A DNA stretch of 64,000 nucleotides from Lachnospiraceae bacterium (GCA_015056885.1 SVFL01000006.1:1-64000); one strand, 5' to 3'; shown: positions 53,231-63,965, counted from the stretch's first letter. Made by a program: numbers and translations. The notes: generated by a model from the letters alone, not told the origin.

Positions 53231-53241
53231 CGCATTTCCCC

Positions 53242-54717
53242 CTAGTTTGTCATAGGTTTTTCTTTGAAGTATGAATCAAATAAACGTCTTGCAATCGGAA
53301 CTGCGTAATCTCCGCCAGAGCCTGCTCCTTCCACAATTATGGTTACGCATACTTCAGGATTCTCTGCCGGTGCAAAGCCGGTAAACCACGCATGACTATC
53401 GCCTTTGATATTATTATACTCAGCAGATCCGGTTTTACCCGCTGCTGTATAGCTTAATCCTTTGAGCTTTGTTGCTGTACCCTTTTCTACTACCGATACC
53501 ATCAGATCAGTCAACATAGCCGATTCATCTTCTGTCATCAAATATCCATATGCAGAGGGCTTAAAATTTTTTACGGTATTGCCCTCGTCATTAACTACCT
53601 TATCAATTACATAGGGTTTCATCAATTTACCATTATTGGCAATTGCACAGGTAATCATATTCAATTGAATCGGTGTAATCTGTGTTTTACCCTGGCCGAT
53701 TGACGTCTGAATCATATCATCATCCGTCATATCGTCGGAAATCTGTACAGAACCTTTTGCGTAGGTCAATGTCAAAGGTAATTCTTTTCCAAAAAGCAAC
53801 CCCTCCAATGTTTTGTCAAACGCCTCTCTATCAAGGGACATGCCTATATTGGCAAAGGATGAATTACAGGATTTAGCAAAGGATGTTTCAAATCCCACAG
53901 AACCATGGTTAGCACCATGATAACAGTTGATCCTGCTGTCCCCCTTAACATATCGTCCATTACACTGGTAACTGTAATTTTTCCAAGAACCCGGATTCTG
54001 ACGGATATATTCAAGGGCTGTAATAATTTTAAAAGTAGATCCCGGAGGATACAACCCCTGAGTAGCACGATTCAACAAAACAGAACTACTGTCATCCTGA
54101 ATCAAATCATCCCAAATTTCGTCTATTTCATTGGGATTAAAATCAGGATGTGATACAAGTGCTAAAATTCTGCCGGTAGAAACCTCCGTAACAATAATGG
54201 CACCTTTATAAATACTCAACTGTTCATTAGCCACTTCCTGAATCTGGACATCCAAGGTTGTATATACATTATCTCCGGGATTTTTTACACCGGCCATATC
54301 ATTAGCAACTTTGTTATTAATGGAAGTATTGGTGTTAATCAAATAATAATTCGCCAATGCTTCCACACCCATTCGTCCCTGAGTCGAATAACCTACAATA
54401 TGAGAAAACAGATTATTAAAAGGATATACTCTGGTTTCATTTTGATCATTGTCCAACTTCGTCTCAGCAAGAACTTCACCATCTCTGGAGAAAATGGTTC
54501 CTCTATAATTTCGGGAGAGCAAAATTTCCTGACGCGGGTTATAGCTGTTGTTAATCATATCCTGTTCACTGGTAGCCACAAACTTTACCAGATATACAGA
54601 CATGCACAAAAATAATGCACAGAAAAAAACGACAGAAACCATAATCTCTGAAAAATTGCTGACACGTCTGGGACGTCTTCTTTTATTCGACTTCTGTTCT
54701 TCGTTCTGTTTGCTCAA
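53242..54717 (-). CDS. Penicillin-binding transpeptidase, class B (PBP2/FtsI type)
   Basis: A 491-residue peptidoglycan transpeptidase with one N-terminal membrane segment (VSVVFFCALFLCMSVYLVKFV), a dimerisation region, and a transpeptidase domain with the active-site Ser in PPGSTFKIIT, SCN in FAKSCNSSFAN and KTGSAEY. It works with the upstream FtsW/RodA glycosyltransferase as a pair. A TTG start at 54717 with AAGGAGAG upstream fits best; it overlaps the ftsW gene end. Whether it builds the side wall or septum is not clear. Confidence 0.9.
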   Translation of the reverse strand: MSKQNEEQKSNKRRRPRRVSNFSEIMVSVVFFCALFLCMSVYLVKFVATSEQDMINNSYNPRQEILLSRNYRGTIFSRDGEVLAETKLDNDQNETRVYPFNNLFSHIVGYSTQGRMGVEALANYYLINTNTSINNKVANDMAGVKNPGDNVYTTLDVQIQEVANEQLSIYKGAIIVTEVSTGRILALVSHPDFNPNEIDEIWDDLIQDDSSSVLLNRATQGLYPPGSTFKIITALEYIRQNPGSWKNYSYQCNGRYVKGDSRINCYHGANHGSVGFETSFAKSCNSSFANIGMSLDREAFDKTLEGLLFGKELPLTLTYAKGSVQISDDMTDDDMIQTSIGQGKTQITPIQLNMITCAIANNGKLMKPYVIDKVVNDEGNTVKNFKPSAYGYLMTEDESAMLTDLMVSVVEKGTATKLKGLSYTAAGKTGSAEYNNIKGDSHAWFTGFAPAENPEVCVTIIVEGAGSGGDYAVPIARRLFDSYFKEKPMTN

Positions 54718-56029
54718 CGCGTCTCTCTCCTTCCTGTTGCAAACGAATATAGATTCCCTGAATGACAAAAAACATCATCATAGTGGACATTACAGAGCTG
54801 CCGCCATAGCTAATAAACGGCAGAGTCACTCCTGTGAGTGGAATAAATTTAATACCACCACCGATTGTCAGGAAAATCTGAAAAATATACATAATTCCAA
54901 TACCATAAACAATCAACTGATAAAATCTGTCATGAATTCGAAGCGCAATCTGCATAATGGCAATAAAACAACTGACACAAATCAGAATCAGACATATTCC
55001 AAATATTACTCCAAGTTCTTCGCAAATGGATGAAAAAATAAAATCAACTGATACAAAAGGAATAGCTGTAGGATCGCCTTTCATAAGCCCCATTCCAAAC
55101 CAGCTTCCGCTACCTACCGCAAAAAGCGACTGCGTAATCTGATATCCCTGATTATCTATATAACTCCAGGGATCCTGCCATGCAAGCACACGAATCTGTA
55201 CATGTCTAAATAGCTGATATGCCGCGACAGCCGCTGCACTTCCACCCACTGCTCCGGCGAGAAGATACAGGTAATTACGAGTGGCAACAAAGACCATCAA
55301 CACATACGCAACAAAGAAAATTAATGCTGCACCCAAGTCTGTAGAAAGAACCAGAACAATTACATGAATACCGGCCAATACCGCGGTGATGGCAACTCGT
55401 AAGAAGGATGTGTTTTCCCAAAGAGCACCCGCAAGGAAAAATACAAATAATATTTTCACGAATTCAGAGGGTTGAAATGTAAGTCCTGCGATTTCAACAG
55501 AGATATAGGAACCACGGGTAACGCCACCCATAATCAATACAGCACTTAACAATCCAATACCAATCGCTGCATATAGCCATGTAATTTTCTTGAGGAAACG
55601 CACTTTACTGAAAATAAACGGTATTAAGAGCGATATAATCAAGGAAATCAACACAATTATATATTGTTTTATGGCTTTATCATATGCAAGCCGGGATATC
55701 ATCATCAATCCGGTCCCCAGAAGCATACAGGTATTATTCAGTAAAAGCCGATTACAATTCTCATAAATCGTCGGCACTAAGAACAATGCCATCAACAAAA
55801 ATACTTCTACAAATCCAAACAAAAATAAATATTGTATATCCTCTGTCAGTAAAATTAAATCTGCAAAACAAAAAGTCTGGATTAGAAACAATAAAATATT
55901 TTGGATTGTATAAACAGGTCTCTTGCCGCTCGCCCCCCGATAACGAAAAGCATAAAAATTGCAAAGAGTATAGCAAATCATAAGACCACATATGAAGTAT
56001 TTAGACAATTCTATAATATACTCACTCAT
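54683..56029 (-). CDS. FtsW/RodA/SpoVE family peptidoglycan glycosyltransferase
   Basis: A 448-residue polytopic SEDS protein with about ten membrane segments. Family blocks are GLTFQPSEFVKILFVFFLAGA, STDLGAALIFFVAYVL, YQITQSLFAVGSGSWFGMGL and ITLPFISYGGSSVMSTMMM-like TLPFISYGGSSVMST. SEDS proteins polymerise glycan strands with a class B PBP, which is encoded by the next gene with overlapping ends. Confidence 0.92.
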   Translation of the reverse strand: MSEYIIELSKYFICGLMICYTLCNFYAFRYRGASGKRPVYTIQNILLFLIQTFCFADLILLTEDIQYLFLFGFVEVFLLMALFLVPTIYENCNRLLLNNTCMLLGTGLMMISRLAYDKAIKQYIIVLISLIISLLIPFIFSKVRFLKKITWLYAAIGIGLLSAVLIMGGVTRGSYISVEIAGLTFQPSEFVKILFVFFLAGALWENTSFLRVAITAVLAGIHVIVLVLSTDLGAALIFFVAYVLMVFVATRNYLYLLAGAVGGSAAAVAAYQLFRHVQIRVLAWQDPWSYIDNQGYQITQSLFAVGSGSWFGMGLMKGDPTAIPFVSVDFIFSSICEELGVIFGICLILICVSCFIAIMQIALRIHDRFYQLIVYGIGIMYIFQIFLTIGGGIKFIPLTGVTLPFISYGGSSVMSTMMMFFVIQGIYIRLQQEGERRVEQTERRTEVE

Positions 56030-56071
56030 AATAATCTCCGTTCCTGTTACTTAGCATAAGTACTTCTTATA

Positions 56072-58378
56072 CTATTCTGCTCCTCTTTTTTCATGTCCGG
56101 TTGTATACTCTGCATAAGGAGTCTGCCCACGTGCCCCGGAGAGGAAATATTGAAGAATACGACCTGTTTCCTGTTCATTTTCAATCGTAAAATCCACTCG
56201 GAAATCAACGCTCTCTGCCCATTTGCTATATTCCTGATGAAGGGACAGAGGAAGACTGTTATATATCGTATTCATGCAGTGTATGCAATTACGCATCACC
56301 GGAAATTGTTTATTATATCGGTCTGTAAGATAGCAGACCTTGTTAGCTGAATTCCTGTCACAACCGCTTGTAGTATTTACAACACAGTTAGCAGTAATCA
56401 TCAAAGGAATTCTGCCATAAACAACCTTCTCTATGGTGATCCCCTTTGCTGCTGAGATTTTTTTAAGCAATTGTCTCTGCTCTGAAGCCTTCAGCTCATA
56501 GGGAAGACAAAAACCGGATATTTTTGCAGAAAATTTTGTATCAGCATCCGATTGGACAATTAAACTTTCCAGACTTTGACTGTTCCAGATATAGAATCCC
56601 GCATCCGTATAGACCGCTTCATTGTCTCCTAATCCATAACCTTTATACTCCAGAAAGCCTAATCCTTCCATGGAGCGAATTAAGAATCCTTTGAAAAGGT
56701 CTGCTTTTTCTTTATATATTTCCCAGACAGTATTCAGATATCTGTCATCTCTTTTTCGCAATATGGGTGGTAGCGCAATTACCGGCTCACAACCTCTTAG
56801 AAGCAGTTCTTTACACTGCTCAAAAACATGCAAATTCATTGTATTTTTTGCATTATAAAGACAATCCGCTTCAATATAAACCCTCGTAGGCAACAAATCT
56901 TCTGTATTTGAAGATACAATAACTTTACAAAGAGCATTCAACTGTTCCTGAGTAGAAACAGATATGTGCATATTTCCACAATTATAGGACAAATCTGTAT
57001 GATTACTCTCGAAAGATTGTCTTAAAAACAAATCCTGATTTGCTGATACATGAATTGTAGGCATTTGACGACCGCTACACAATCCATATTCGCCAATGAT
57101 ACAATTTTCTAAATTCAAAACAGCCTGTCTACGCAATTCATTTATAGCTTTTAATGGATAAAATGCATTACTGTCAGCTTCAATCTGTACAGAATCTGCT
57201 ACAAAAACGGTTTCGCCCAGTTTACACAACTGTTTATGAATATTTTCTTGCGAAATAGGTTGTTTCATTGCAGATGACACTACATCTCCTAATACCTCCG
57301 CCTTAAGATTTGCATTGTCAAAAAGGCTGAAAGTAACAGATGCAGGCTCACCTACACAGAACTTTGCCTGTATGTTTAATTTTATGACAGGTTTGGTGTT
57401 CAGGTAACGTTCTCGCACAGATGCAAGCAATGTCTCATCCGTTCCACTATAAGAAGGACTATCAATGGTAACCATATCCTTGCTGTTGTGGCGGTAATAA
57501 TAACCATCCTGACGTTCGCTTCGAATATAAAGCTTACCCAGCGCATCCAAGTCCTTGCGACTCACATGGCAATCTTCCCCCGCATAATATTTGTCAATAT
57601 ATTTACGGTAAATCGCTGTAACACCTGCCGCATATTCCGGCTTTTTCATGCGACCTTCTATTTTAAAGGAATCAATTCCGGCAGCTATTAATTCAGGAAT
57701 ATGCTCAATAGTACACATATCTTTCAAACTTAAAGGATAGCACTCTTTGCCGGAATGATTGTTATTATTTACTTTATAAGGGAGACGACATGGCTGGGCG
57801 CACCGCCCACGATTACCGCTTCGACCACCTAAAATACTGCTGAACAGACATTGTCCGGAGTAACAATAGCACATTGCTCCATGAATAAATGTTTCTATTT
57901 CAAGTCCGGTCTGTTCCTTTATCTCTACCAGTTCATTTAAACTCAGCTCTCGTGCCGGTACAATTCGCACCGCCCCCATCTTCTTTAAAAAGGCAGCTCC
58001 ATATTGTCCGGTAAGAGTCATCTGTGTGCTGACATGAAGTTCCATACCGGGAAAATGTTCTTTGATAAAACAAAAAACGCCAATATCCTGAACGATTACA
58101 CCATCCAGGCCGGCTTCATAAAAGGGCGTCAAATAAGGCATGAGTTCATCAAATTCGGATTCCTTAACCAAAGTATTAACGGTCAGATAAACCCTTCGTC
58201 CCCAGATATGCGCATATCGGATACATGCAACCAGTTCTTCTGTTGTGAAATTGTCTGCATAAGCTCTTGCACCAAATCGATTACCGGCAAGATAAACGGC
58301 ATCTGCACCGGCATGTATGGCCCCATAAAACCCTTCCGGATTACCGGCAGGTGCCAGTAGTTCCACTTTTCGGCTCAT
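56072..58378 (-). CDS. Peptidase U32 family protein (DUF3656, RlhA-like)
   Basis: A 768-residue protein. The N-terminal U32 domain has ELLAPAGNPEGFYGAIHAGADAVYLAGNRFGARAYA and FIHGAMCYCYSGQCLFSS with the Cys-rich signature GRSGNRGRCAQPC. The C-terminal half is DUF3656. Despite the peptidase name, Escherichia coli relatives (RlhA) hydroxylate 23S rRNA cytidine 2501, so an RNA-modification role is likely. ATG 58378 with GAGGTAA upstream is chosen over a TTG at 58429. Confidence 0.9.
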   Translation of the reverse strand: MSRKVELLAPAGNPEGFYGAIHAGADAVYLAGNRFGARAYADNFTTEELVACIRYAHIWGRRVYLTVNTLVKESEFDELMPYLTPFYEAGLDGVIVQDIGVFCFIKEHFPGMELHVSTQMTLTGQYGAAFLKKMGAVRIVPARELSLNELVEIKEQTGLEIETFIHGAMCYCYSGQCLFSSILGGRSGNRGRCAQPCRLPYKVNNNNHSGKECYPLSLKDMCTIEHIPELIAAGIDSFKIEGRMKKPEYAAGVTAIYRKYIDKYYAGEDCHVSRKDLDALGKLYIRSERQDGYYYRHNSKDMVTIDSPSYSGTDETLLASVRERYLNTKPVIKLNIQAKFCVGEPASVTFSLFDNANLKAEVLGDVVSSAMKQPISQENIHKQLCKLGETVFVADSVQIEADSNAFYPLKAINELRRQAVLNLENCIIGEYGLCSGRQMPTIHVSANQDLFLRQSFESNHTDLSYNCGNMHISVSTQEQLNALCKVIVSSNTEDLLPTRVYIEADCLYNAKNTMNLHVFEQCKELLLRGCEPVIALPPILRKRDDRYLNTVWEIYKEKADLFKGFLIRSMEGLGFLEYKGYGLGDNEAVYTDAGFYIWNSQSLESLIVQSDADTKFSAKISGFCLPYELKASEQRQLLKKISAAKGITIEKVVYGRIPLMITANCVVNTTSGCDRNSANKVCYLTDRYNKQFPVMRNCIHCMNTIYNSLPLSLHQEYSKWAESVDFRVDFTIENEQETGRILQYFLSGARGQTPYAEYTTGHEKRGAE

Positions 58379-58401
58379 CTGATTTACCTCATAAACAACA
58401 T

Positions 58402-58423
58402 AAGGCTGCCCTTTCGGACAGCC
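58402..58423 (-). terminator. Hairpin between zapA and the U32 gene
   Basis: GGCTGTCC, GAAA loop, GGGCAGCC on the - strand, a stable tetraloop stem, but without a good T run. May be partial attenuation. Confidence 0.4.
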
Positions 58424-58431
58424 ACGCAATC

Positions 58432-58836
58432 CTATTTTCTGCCATTAAGCTCTGTTTCAAGACGCACAATTTTCTTGGCACTTTCATTAGCCTCGCTCTG
58501 AAGATCCTTTACTTTTCCTTCGGAAGCTTCCAACTTAATCTGAGCAGAAATCAACTCATGTTTTAAACCGTAAAGCTCCTTTTCCTTGTTCTGAAGTTCT
58601 TCTTCTAAAACAGCAATCTGTTTCTTAGCTTTAAAGAAGTCATCTGCAATATTTAATTGCAATAATACGTTTTGTGTATCAACAGATTGACGCTTAAAAC
58701 TGTCCACCTTGTTGTATTCATTAATCTTACTATTGATGTAGGAGGCAACCTTCTGCAGGTATTCTTCACTTTCATTGCCGCTCAAGGTCAGAACCTTGCC
58801 TCCGATAATTACTTCTGCATCTGTTTTGGTTGACAT
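58432..58836 (-). CDS. zapA: Cell division protein ZapA
   Basis: A 134-residue protein. The N-terminal globular part (AEVIIGGKVLTLSGNESEEYLQKVASYINSKI) matches ZapA, which bundles FtsZ filaments at the septum, and the remainder is a long coiled coil. ATG 58836 with AGGTG upstream is chosen over an upstream in-frame start. It lies between ruvB and the U32 gene, a common Bacillota order, with its own promoter. Confidence 0.9.
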   Translation of the reverse strand: MSTKTDAEVIIGGKVLTLSGNESEEYLQKVASYINSKINEYNKVDSFKRQSVDTQNVLLQLNIADDFFKAKKQIAVLEEELQNKEKELYGLKHELISAQIKLEASEGKVKDLQSEANESAKKIVRLETELNGRK

Positions 58837-58916
58837 TACACACCTCTTTTGTTCTGAGTTGTTATCCTTGTTGTCTACAATATCTATATCAAAAACAACA
58901 TTGTAGCACAACATTT

Positions 58917-58945
58917 ATTATATATCAGATTACAAATACAGGCAA
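58917..58945 (-). promoter_or_regulatory. zapA promoter
   Basis: On the - strand TTGCCT (58940-58945), 17-base spacer, TATAAT (58917-58922), in the gap after ruvB. Confidence 0.6.
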
Positions 58946-58951
58946 TAGTTT

Positions 58952-59953
58952 TTATGAAATTACTCGTTCAAAACCCAAATGTGAATATGCCAAATCCGTC
59001 ACAACTCGTCCTCTCGGAGTACGATTAATCAAACCCGTTTTAATCAGATAGGGCTCATATACATCTTCAATAGTACCTGAATCCTCGCCAATAGCAGCTG
59101 CCAAGGTATCCAATCCTACCGGACCACCCTGAAACTTTTGTATCATAGTAACAAGCATGTTTCTGTCAATTGCATCAAGACCCAAACGATCCACATCCAT
59201 CAAATCCAATGCTGTGCGTGCCACATCCTCAGTAATAATGCCGTCATATTTTACCTGCGCAAAATCACGGACACGCTTCAAAATACGATTGGCAAGTCGG
59301 GGGGTTCCCCTGCTCCTCTTAGCCATTTCCAAGGCTCCTTTCGGTTCGATATCAACATCAAGTATTCCGGCGGAATGCATGATAATCTGCTGCAGTTCTT
59401 CGATTTCATAAAATTCCAAATGATGTATCATACCAAAGCGGTCTCTTAAAGGTGCCGTTAATAATCCGGCACGAGTAGTTGCACCAACCAATGTAAACCT
59501 TGGTAAATCCAATCTCACCGACCTTGCAGATGAACCCTTACCTATCATGATATCAATGCAATAATCCTCCATGGCAGGATAAAGTACTTCTTCCACCTGA
59601 CGATTCAAGCGATGAATCTCATCTACAAAAAGCAAATCCCCCTCTTCAAGATTATTTAATATAGCAGCCATCTCACCCGGTTTTTCAATGGCCGGCCCAC
59701 TGGTTACCTTAAGATGCACTCCCATCTCATTGGCGATTATACCTGCCAAAGTCGTCTTGCCCAGTCCGGGCGGACCATAAAAAAGCACATGATCCAATGC
59801 ATCACCACGCTGTTTGGCAGCTTCAATGTATATACGTAAATTCTCTTTTATTTTCGATTGACCAATATAGTTATCAAGTGTTTGAGGCCTCAATGACCCT
59901 TCAATCTTCACATCCTCTGCGGTCAGATTCGTTTCAATCATTCGTCTCTGCAT
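58952..59953 (-). CDS. ruvB: Holliday junction branch migration helicase RuvB
   Basis: A 333-residue AAA+ motor. [19 protein letters not shown], Walker [10 protein letters not shown], Walker [11 protein letters not shown] and the winged helix end ([25 protein letters not shown]) are all typical. It forms hexamers on DNA with RuvA to migrate junctions, then cut by RecU encoded elsewhere in the window. ATG 59953 has GGAG upstream. Follows ruvA by 13 bases. Confidence 0.97.
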   Translation of the reverse strand: MQRRMIETNLTAEDVKIEGSLRPQTLDNYIGQSKIKENLRIYIEAAKQRGDALDHVLFYGPPGLGKTTLAGIIANEMGVHLKVTSGPAIEKPGEMAAILNNLEEGDLLFVDEIHRLNRQVEEVLYPAMEDYCIDIMIGKGSSARSVRLDLPRFTLVGATTRAGLLTAPLRDRFGMIHHLEFYEIEELQQIIMHSAGILDVDIEPKGALEMAKRSRGTPRLANRILKRVRDFAQVKYDGIITEDVARTALDLMDVDRLGLDAIDRNMLVTMIQKFQGGPVGLDTLAAAIGEDSGTIEDVYEPYLIKTGLINRTPRGRVVTDLAYSHLGFERVIS

Positions 59954-59966
59954 AATAATCTCCAAA

Positions 59967-60572
59967 TTAGAACATCTTTTTTAGCGCTGCTTTAAGCACT
60001 GCTCCGGAATCCATGTTTTCAATACCTTCGATGGCATTTACCGCTTTGACACTCTCTGTCTGACCGTAACCAAGAGAAACCAACGCTTCCACAGCTTCCT
60101 TTTTCTGAGGGGTATCAGCAACATGAGCAGTCGCAGTCGCAGCAATTTCCTTACCAATCAGCACATCATCAATCTTAATCTTATCCTTCAGGTCAAGAAT
60201 CAAACGTTCTGCAGTGCGGGCACCGATTCCGGGAGCACGGCTGATAGCCTTGGTATCACCTGCCATAATGGCATAACGCAGAGAGTCGGCATCCATAACA
60301 GACAAAATAGCAAGCGCTCCCTTAGGGCCAATTCCATTTACTGTAATACATTTCTTAAATATATCCAAGTCATTGCGCGCAAGGAAACCATAGAGCAAAA
60401 AAGCATCCTCTCGTACTAAGGTATATGTATATAAACGAACAGACTCGCCCTCACCCGGAAGTCTGGAAGCAGTATCAGCAGAAATACGGACATTATAGCC
60501 GATACCATTCACATCAACTACCACATTATCTTCTGAAATATCTTCGATTATTCCTTGTACATAAGCTATCAT
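59967..60572 (-). CDS. ruvA: Holliday junction branch migration protein RuvA
   Basis: A 201-residue junction-binding protein. N-terminal OB fold ([27 protein letters not shown]), two helix-hairpin-helix motifs ([20 protein letters not shown] and [22 protein letters not shown]) and the C-terminal domain that contacts RuvB ([20 protein letters not shown]). ATG 60572 with GAGGAG upstream. A LexA box overlaps its promoter. Confidence 0.97.
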   Translation of the reverse strand: MIAYVQGIIEDISEDNVVVDVNGIGYNVRISADTASRLPGEGESVRLYTYTLVREDAFLLYGFLARNDLDIFKKCITVNGIGPKGALAILSVMDADSLRYAIMAGDTKAISRAPGIGARTAERLILDLKDKIKIDDVLIGKEIAATATAHVADTPQKKEAVEALVSLGYGQTESVKAVNAIEGIENMDSGAVLKAALKKMF

Positions 60573-60639
60573 AAAGATTATGAACTCCTCTTTTAACATA
60601 TCCGGCACCCACAAATGTCGGATTATTTCCTATGCGGAC

Positions 60640-60668
60640 ATTATAGCATAATCGAACATATGTTTCAA
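60640..60668 (-). promoter_or_regulatory. ruvAB promoter
   Basis: On the - strand TTGAAA (60663-60668), 17-base spacer, TATAAT (60640-60645). A LexA box lies on the -35 element and spacer. It is located inside the end of the convergently placed upstream MATE gene region. Confidence 0.8.
60653..60666. promoter_or_regulatory. LexA box in the ruvAB promoter
   Basis: CGAACATATGTTTC, 12 to 13 of 14 bases of the Bacillota LexA consensus CGAACATATGTTCG. It predicts SOS induction of ruvA and ruvB, matching the lexA locus at 8373-8586. Confidence 0.85.
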
Positions 60669-62044
60669 GTCTTTTTTGTCAGCTTTCTATATACAAACAG
60701 GAAACATATAATATGTGCCAACATAGTTAATGTCCAGCTGATTGGATACGAAATATACAGACTGCTTAAGGTCTGGTGTTTAGCAAAAACCGTATAAATC
60801 CAGACCACACGGAACAAACATGCGCCGGTCAATGAAACAATTGTAGGCATTATAGAACAGCCCAAACCTCTGAGCGCACCCACCATAGTATCCATCATAC
60901 CGCAGAGACAATATGTTGTACAAATTATACTCATTCGAAGCAGACCGAATTCAATAACTTCAACGTCCGTAGAGTATAATTGCAACAATAAACCTCCCCC
61001 CAAATAGGCAGCATTGCCGAGCACAAGACCTACTGCAGCTACCATTCCCTGACAAATCAAAAGCACCTTCGCAATATTTTTGTATTTTTGTGCGCCGTAA
61101 TTTTGTCCCGTAAAGCTCACTACCGTCTGGGAAAATGCATTCATGGAGGTATAGACAAAACCTTCAATGTTAGAAGCTGCTGTATTGCCCGCCATGGCTA
61201 TAGAACCAAAAGAGTTTACAGAGGATTGAATCAGTACATTTGATATCGAGAACAATGAACTCTGCAATCCCGCAGGCAGACCAATCTGCATCATCTTAAG
61301 CATTTTATCCTTGACAATATGCAGTTTGGATACTTCCAATTTATAGTCAGCATCCGACTGAATAAGACACCGGATAACCAACATAGCCGAAACAGTCTGA
61401 GAAATCGCCGTAGCAATAGCAACACCGGCCACGCCCATCGAAAATGCAATTACAAATACCAGATTCAGCGCAACATTGATTACACCCGCAGCTAACAAAT
61501 AATACAAAGGTCGCTTAGTATCCCCCACTGCTCGCAAAACAGCCGCACCAAAGTTATATGCCATAAAAAAAGGCATACCGCAAAAATAAATACGCATATA
61601 AAGCGTAGACTGGCCAATAACGTCATCCGGAGTCCCCATGAGTCTGAGTGCCGGTTCCGAAATAATTACACCCAGTATCAACAGAATAAATCCACTGATT
61701 ACAGAAGTAAGGATTGCGGTGTGAACCATCTCTGAGAGTTCCTTTTTCTGTCCTGCTCCATAAAAACGTGCTACCAATACATTGGCGCCTATGGACAGAC
61801 CCATAAAAAAGTTCACTAATAAATTAATCAAAGAACTGGTAGAACCCACTGCCGCCAGTGCATCATGACCTGCAAAACGTCCCACAACAACAATATCTGC
61901 TGCATTAAATAAAAGCTGTAGCACTCCCGAAAGCATTAGTGGTATATAAAACATCAGAATCTTTCCCAAGAAAGGTCCTGAACACATATCAATTTCATAT
62001 TTTTTACTATTTTTTTCTGTACGGACTGTTGCTTGTTCCGCCAT
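60665..62044 (-). CDS. MATE family efflux transporter
   Basis: A 459-residue membrane protein with about twelve hydrophobic segments in two related halves, starting GPFLGKILMFYIPLMLSGVLQLLFNAADIVVVGRFAGHDALAAVGSTS, the MATE hallmark. Such proteins export drugs or metabolites using a sodium or proton gradient. ATG 62044 with AAAGAGG upstream. The stop codon overlaps the ruvAB promoter region. The palindromic repeat at 62062-62109 lies immediately upstream of its start. Confidence 0.92.
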   Translation of the reverse strand: MAEQATVRTEKNSKKYEIDMCSGPFLGKILMFYIPLMLSGVLQLLFNAADIVVVGRFAGHDALAAVGSTSSLINLLVNFFMGLSIGANVLVARFYGAGQKKELSEMVHTAILTSVISGFILLILGVIISEPALRLMGTPDDVIGQSTLYMRIYFCGMPFFMAYNFGAAVLRAVGDTKRPLYYLLAAGVINVALNLVFVIAFSMGVAGVAIATAISQTVSAMLVIRCLIQSDADYKLEVSKLHIVKDKMLKMMQIGLPAGLQSSLFSISNVLIQSSVNSFGSIAMAGNTAASNIEGFVYTSMNAFSQTVVSFTGQNYGAQKYKNIAKVLLICQGMVAAVGLVLGNAAYLGGGLLLQLYSTDVEVIEFGLLRMSIICTTYCLCGMMDTMVGALRGLGCSIMPTIVSLTGACLFRVVWIYTVFAKHQTLSSLYISYPISWTLTMLAHIICFLFVYRKLTKKT

Positions 62045-62061
62045 TTGTTTCGCCTCTTTCC

Positions 62062-62109
62062 TTGCAAACAATAGAAAACACACTCCGCGAGTTTTCTATT
62101 GTCATGAAT
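62062..62109 (-). repeat. Dispersed 47-base palindromic repeat, copy 2
   Basis: Read on the - strand it matches copy 1 (7672-7718) at 45 of 47 bases, including both 11-bp arms CAATAGAAAAC and GTTTTCTATTG. One of the differences replaces GCG by GTG in the inner stem, which keeps pairing to CGC through a G-U pair. It lies after the leuD terminator and 18 bases before the MATE start codon. Confidence 0.8.
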
Positions 62110-62110
62110 C

Positions 62111-62142
62111 AAAAACACAGGCACTGTCGTAAAGACAGTGCC
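62111..62142 (-). terminator. Intrinsic terminator after leuCD
   Basis: Perfect 9-bp arms GGCACTGTC and GACAGTGCC with a 5-base loop, then TGTGTTTTT on the - strand. Followed directly by the dispersed repeat. Confidence 0.78.
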
Positions 62143-62171
62143 CTACATGTGCTGTTTTGCGCGTTTTTTAA

Positions 62172-62663
62172 TTATTGACCGTTGTTGATATAGTTTACCA
62201 AACCTTCTGCAGCAATAATTTTCTGCATAAACTCAGGGAATGCCTGACCCTGGAAACTGGTACCTTTGGTTACATTGGTGATAACACCTGTGTCGAAGTT
62301 AACCTCAACCTCATCTCCTGCCTCAATTCCCTTAGAAGCCTCAGGGCACTCGATGATAGGAAGACCGATATTAATAGCATTGCGATAAAAAATTCTTGCA
62401 AAAGTCTCTGCAATTACACAACTTACACCTGCAGCCTTAATTGCAATGGGTGCATGCTCTCTGGAGGAGCCGCAGCCAAAGTTCTTATCTGCAACAATAA
62501 TATCACCCTTCTTAACATTTTTCACAAAATCCTTATCAATATCCTCCATACAATGAGTTGCAAGCTCCGCAGGATCGGAAGAATTCAAGTATCTTGCAGG
62601 AATAATTACGTCAGTATCTACATTATCACCATATTTAAATACAATACCTTTTGCGTTTGTCAT
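62172..62663 (-). CDS. leuD: 3-isopropylmalate dehydratase small subunit
   Basis: A 163-residue subunit completing the LeuCD isomerase that converts 2- to 3-isopropylmalate in leucine synthesis. [14 protein letters not shown] and [18 protein letters not shown] are typical, and it lies 33 bases after leuC. It is the short aconitase-type swivel domain. A homoaconitase or citraconate function is possible but less likely without other context. Confidence 0.92.
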   Translation of the reverse strand: MTNAKGIVFKYGDNVDTDVIIPARYLNSSDPAELATHCMEDIDKDFVKNVKKGDIIVADKNFGCGSSREHAPIAIKAAGVSCVIAETFARIFYRNAINIGLPIIECPEASKGIEAGDEVEVNFDTGVITNVTKGTSFQGQAFPEFMQKIIAAEGLVNYINNGQ

Positions 62664-62696
62664 GTCTGATTCCTCTCTAAATTTATTTGATTCTTC

Positions 62697-63965
62697 TTAC
62701 AGTTCGCAAGGGCAGGAAATCTTACCTGTAATTGCACTGGCTGCAGCCACTGCCGGGCTTGCCAGATAAATCTCAGACTCCACATGTCCCATACGGCCTA
62801 CAAAATTACGATTGGTAGTGGATACACATCTCTCACCCTGTGCAAGAATACCCATATAACCGCCAAGACAAGGTCCACAGGTAGGTGTGCTCACAACAGC
62901 ACCTGCCTCAATGAAAATCTTAAGAAGACCTTCTTCCATTGCCTGCATATAAATCTTTTGAGTTGCAGGAATAACAATACAACGCATACCCTTTGCAACA
63001 TGACGACCCTTAAGCACTTCAGCAGCAACACGAAGGTCATCAAGACGTCCGTTTGTACAGGAACCAATTACTACCTGATCAATACAGATATCATCCATCT
63101 CGTGAATCTCATCAATAGTATGTGTATTCTCCGGAAGATGAGGGAAGGAAACAGTAGGACGAAGGGTACTCAAATCAATCGTATACTCCTCATCATATAC
63201 AGCATCCTCATCTGCTTCATAAACCTTGAATTCTCTATTGCTATGCTCCTTCATATAAGCAATTGCAAGCTCATCAACAGGGAAAATACCATTTTTACCA
63301 CCGGCCTCAATAGCCATATTCGCAATGGTAAAACGATCATCCATAGTCAGATTAGCAATGCCATCGCCTACAAATTCCATGGACTTATACAGCGCACCGT
63401 CAACACCAATCATACCGATGATATGTAAAATTACATCCTTACCACTAACCCATTTTGCAGGCTTGCCGATAAGATTAAATTTGATAGCAGAAGGCACTTT
63501 AAACCATGCTTTACCGGTTGCCATACCTGCAGCCATATCCGTACTTCCTACACCGGTAGAAAATGCACCCAGTGCACCATAAGTACAGGTGTGGGAATCC
63601 GCTCCAATAATCACATCACCGGCTACAGTGAGTCCTTTCTCGGGAAGCAAAGCATGCTCAATACCCATCTCACCCACTTCAAAATAGTTAGTAATCTCAT
63701 TGCGTCTTGCAAACTCTCTTACACATTTGCAATGCTCCGCAGATTTAATATCCTTATTGGGTACAAAATGATCGGGGACAAGCGCAATTTTATCCTTGTT
63801 AAATACGCCGTCTACCTTCATCTTGTCCATTTCCTTGATAGCTACAGGGCTGGTAATATCATTACCCAGTACCAAATCCAGATTCGCTTCAATCAGCTGA
63901 CCGGCTTCAACTTTATCAAGTCCTGCAGCAGCTGCCAGAATCTTCTGTGTCATTGTCATACCCAT
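62697..63965 (-). CDS. leuC: 3-isopropylmalate dehydratase large subunit
   Basis: A 422-residue aconitase-family enzyme. The iron-sulfur cysteines are seen in VIGSCTNGR and [10 protein letters not shown], and [23 protein letters not shown] is the substrate-binding block. It belongs to the shorter HacA/LeuC type common in Clostridia. ATG 63965 with GGAGG upstream is chosen over 63980. Promoter and any regulatory leader lie beyond the right edge. Confidence 0.93.
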   Translation of the reverse strand: MGMTMTQKILAAAAGLDKVEAGQLIEANLDLVLGNDITSPVAIKEMDKMKVDGVFNKDKIALVPDHFVPNKDIKSAEHCKCVREFARRNEITNYFEVGEMGIEHALLPEKGLTVAGDVIIGADSHTCTYGALGAFSTGVGSTDMAAGMATGKAWFKVPSAIKFNLIGKPAKWVSGKDVILHIIGMIGVDGALYKSMEFVGDGIANLTMDDRFTIANMAIEAGGKNGIFPVDELAIAYMKEHSNREFKVYEADEDAVYDEEYTIDLSTLRPTVSFPHLPENTHTIDEIHEMDDICIDQVVIGSCTNGRLDDLRVAAEVLKGRHVAKGMRCIVIPATQKIYMQAMEEGLLKIFIEAGAVVSTPTCGPCLGGYMGILAQGERCVSTTNRNFVGRMGHVESEIYLASPAVAAASAITGKISCPCEL

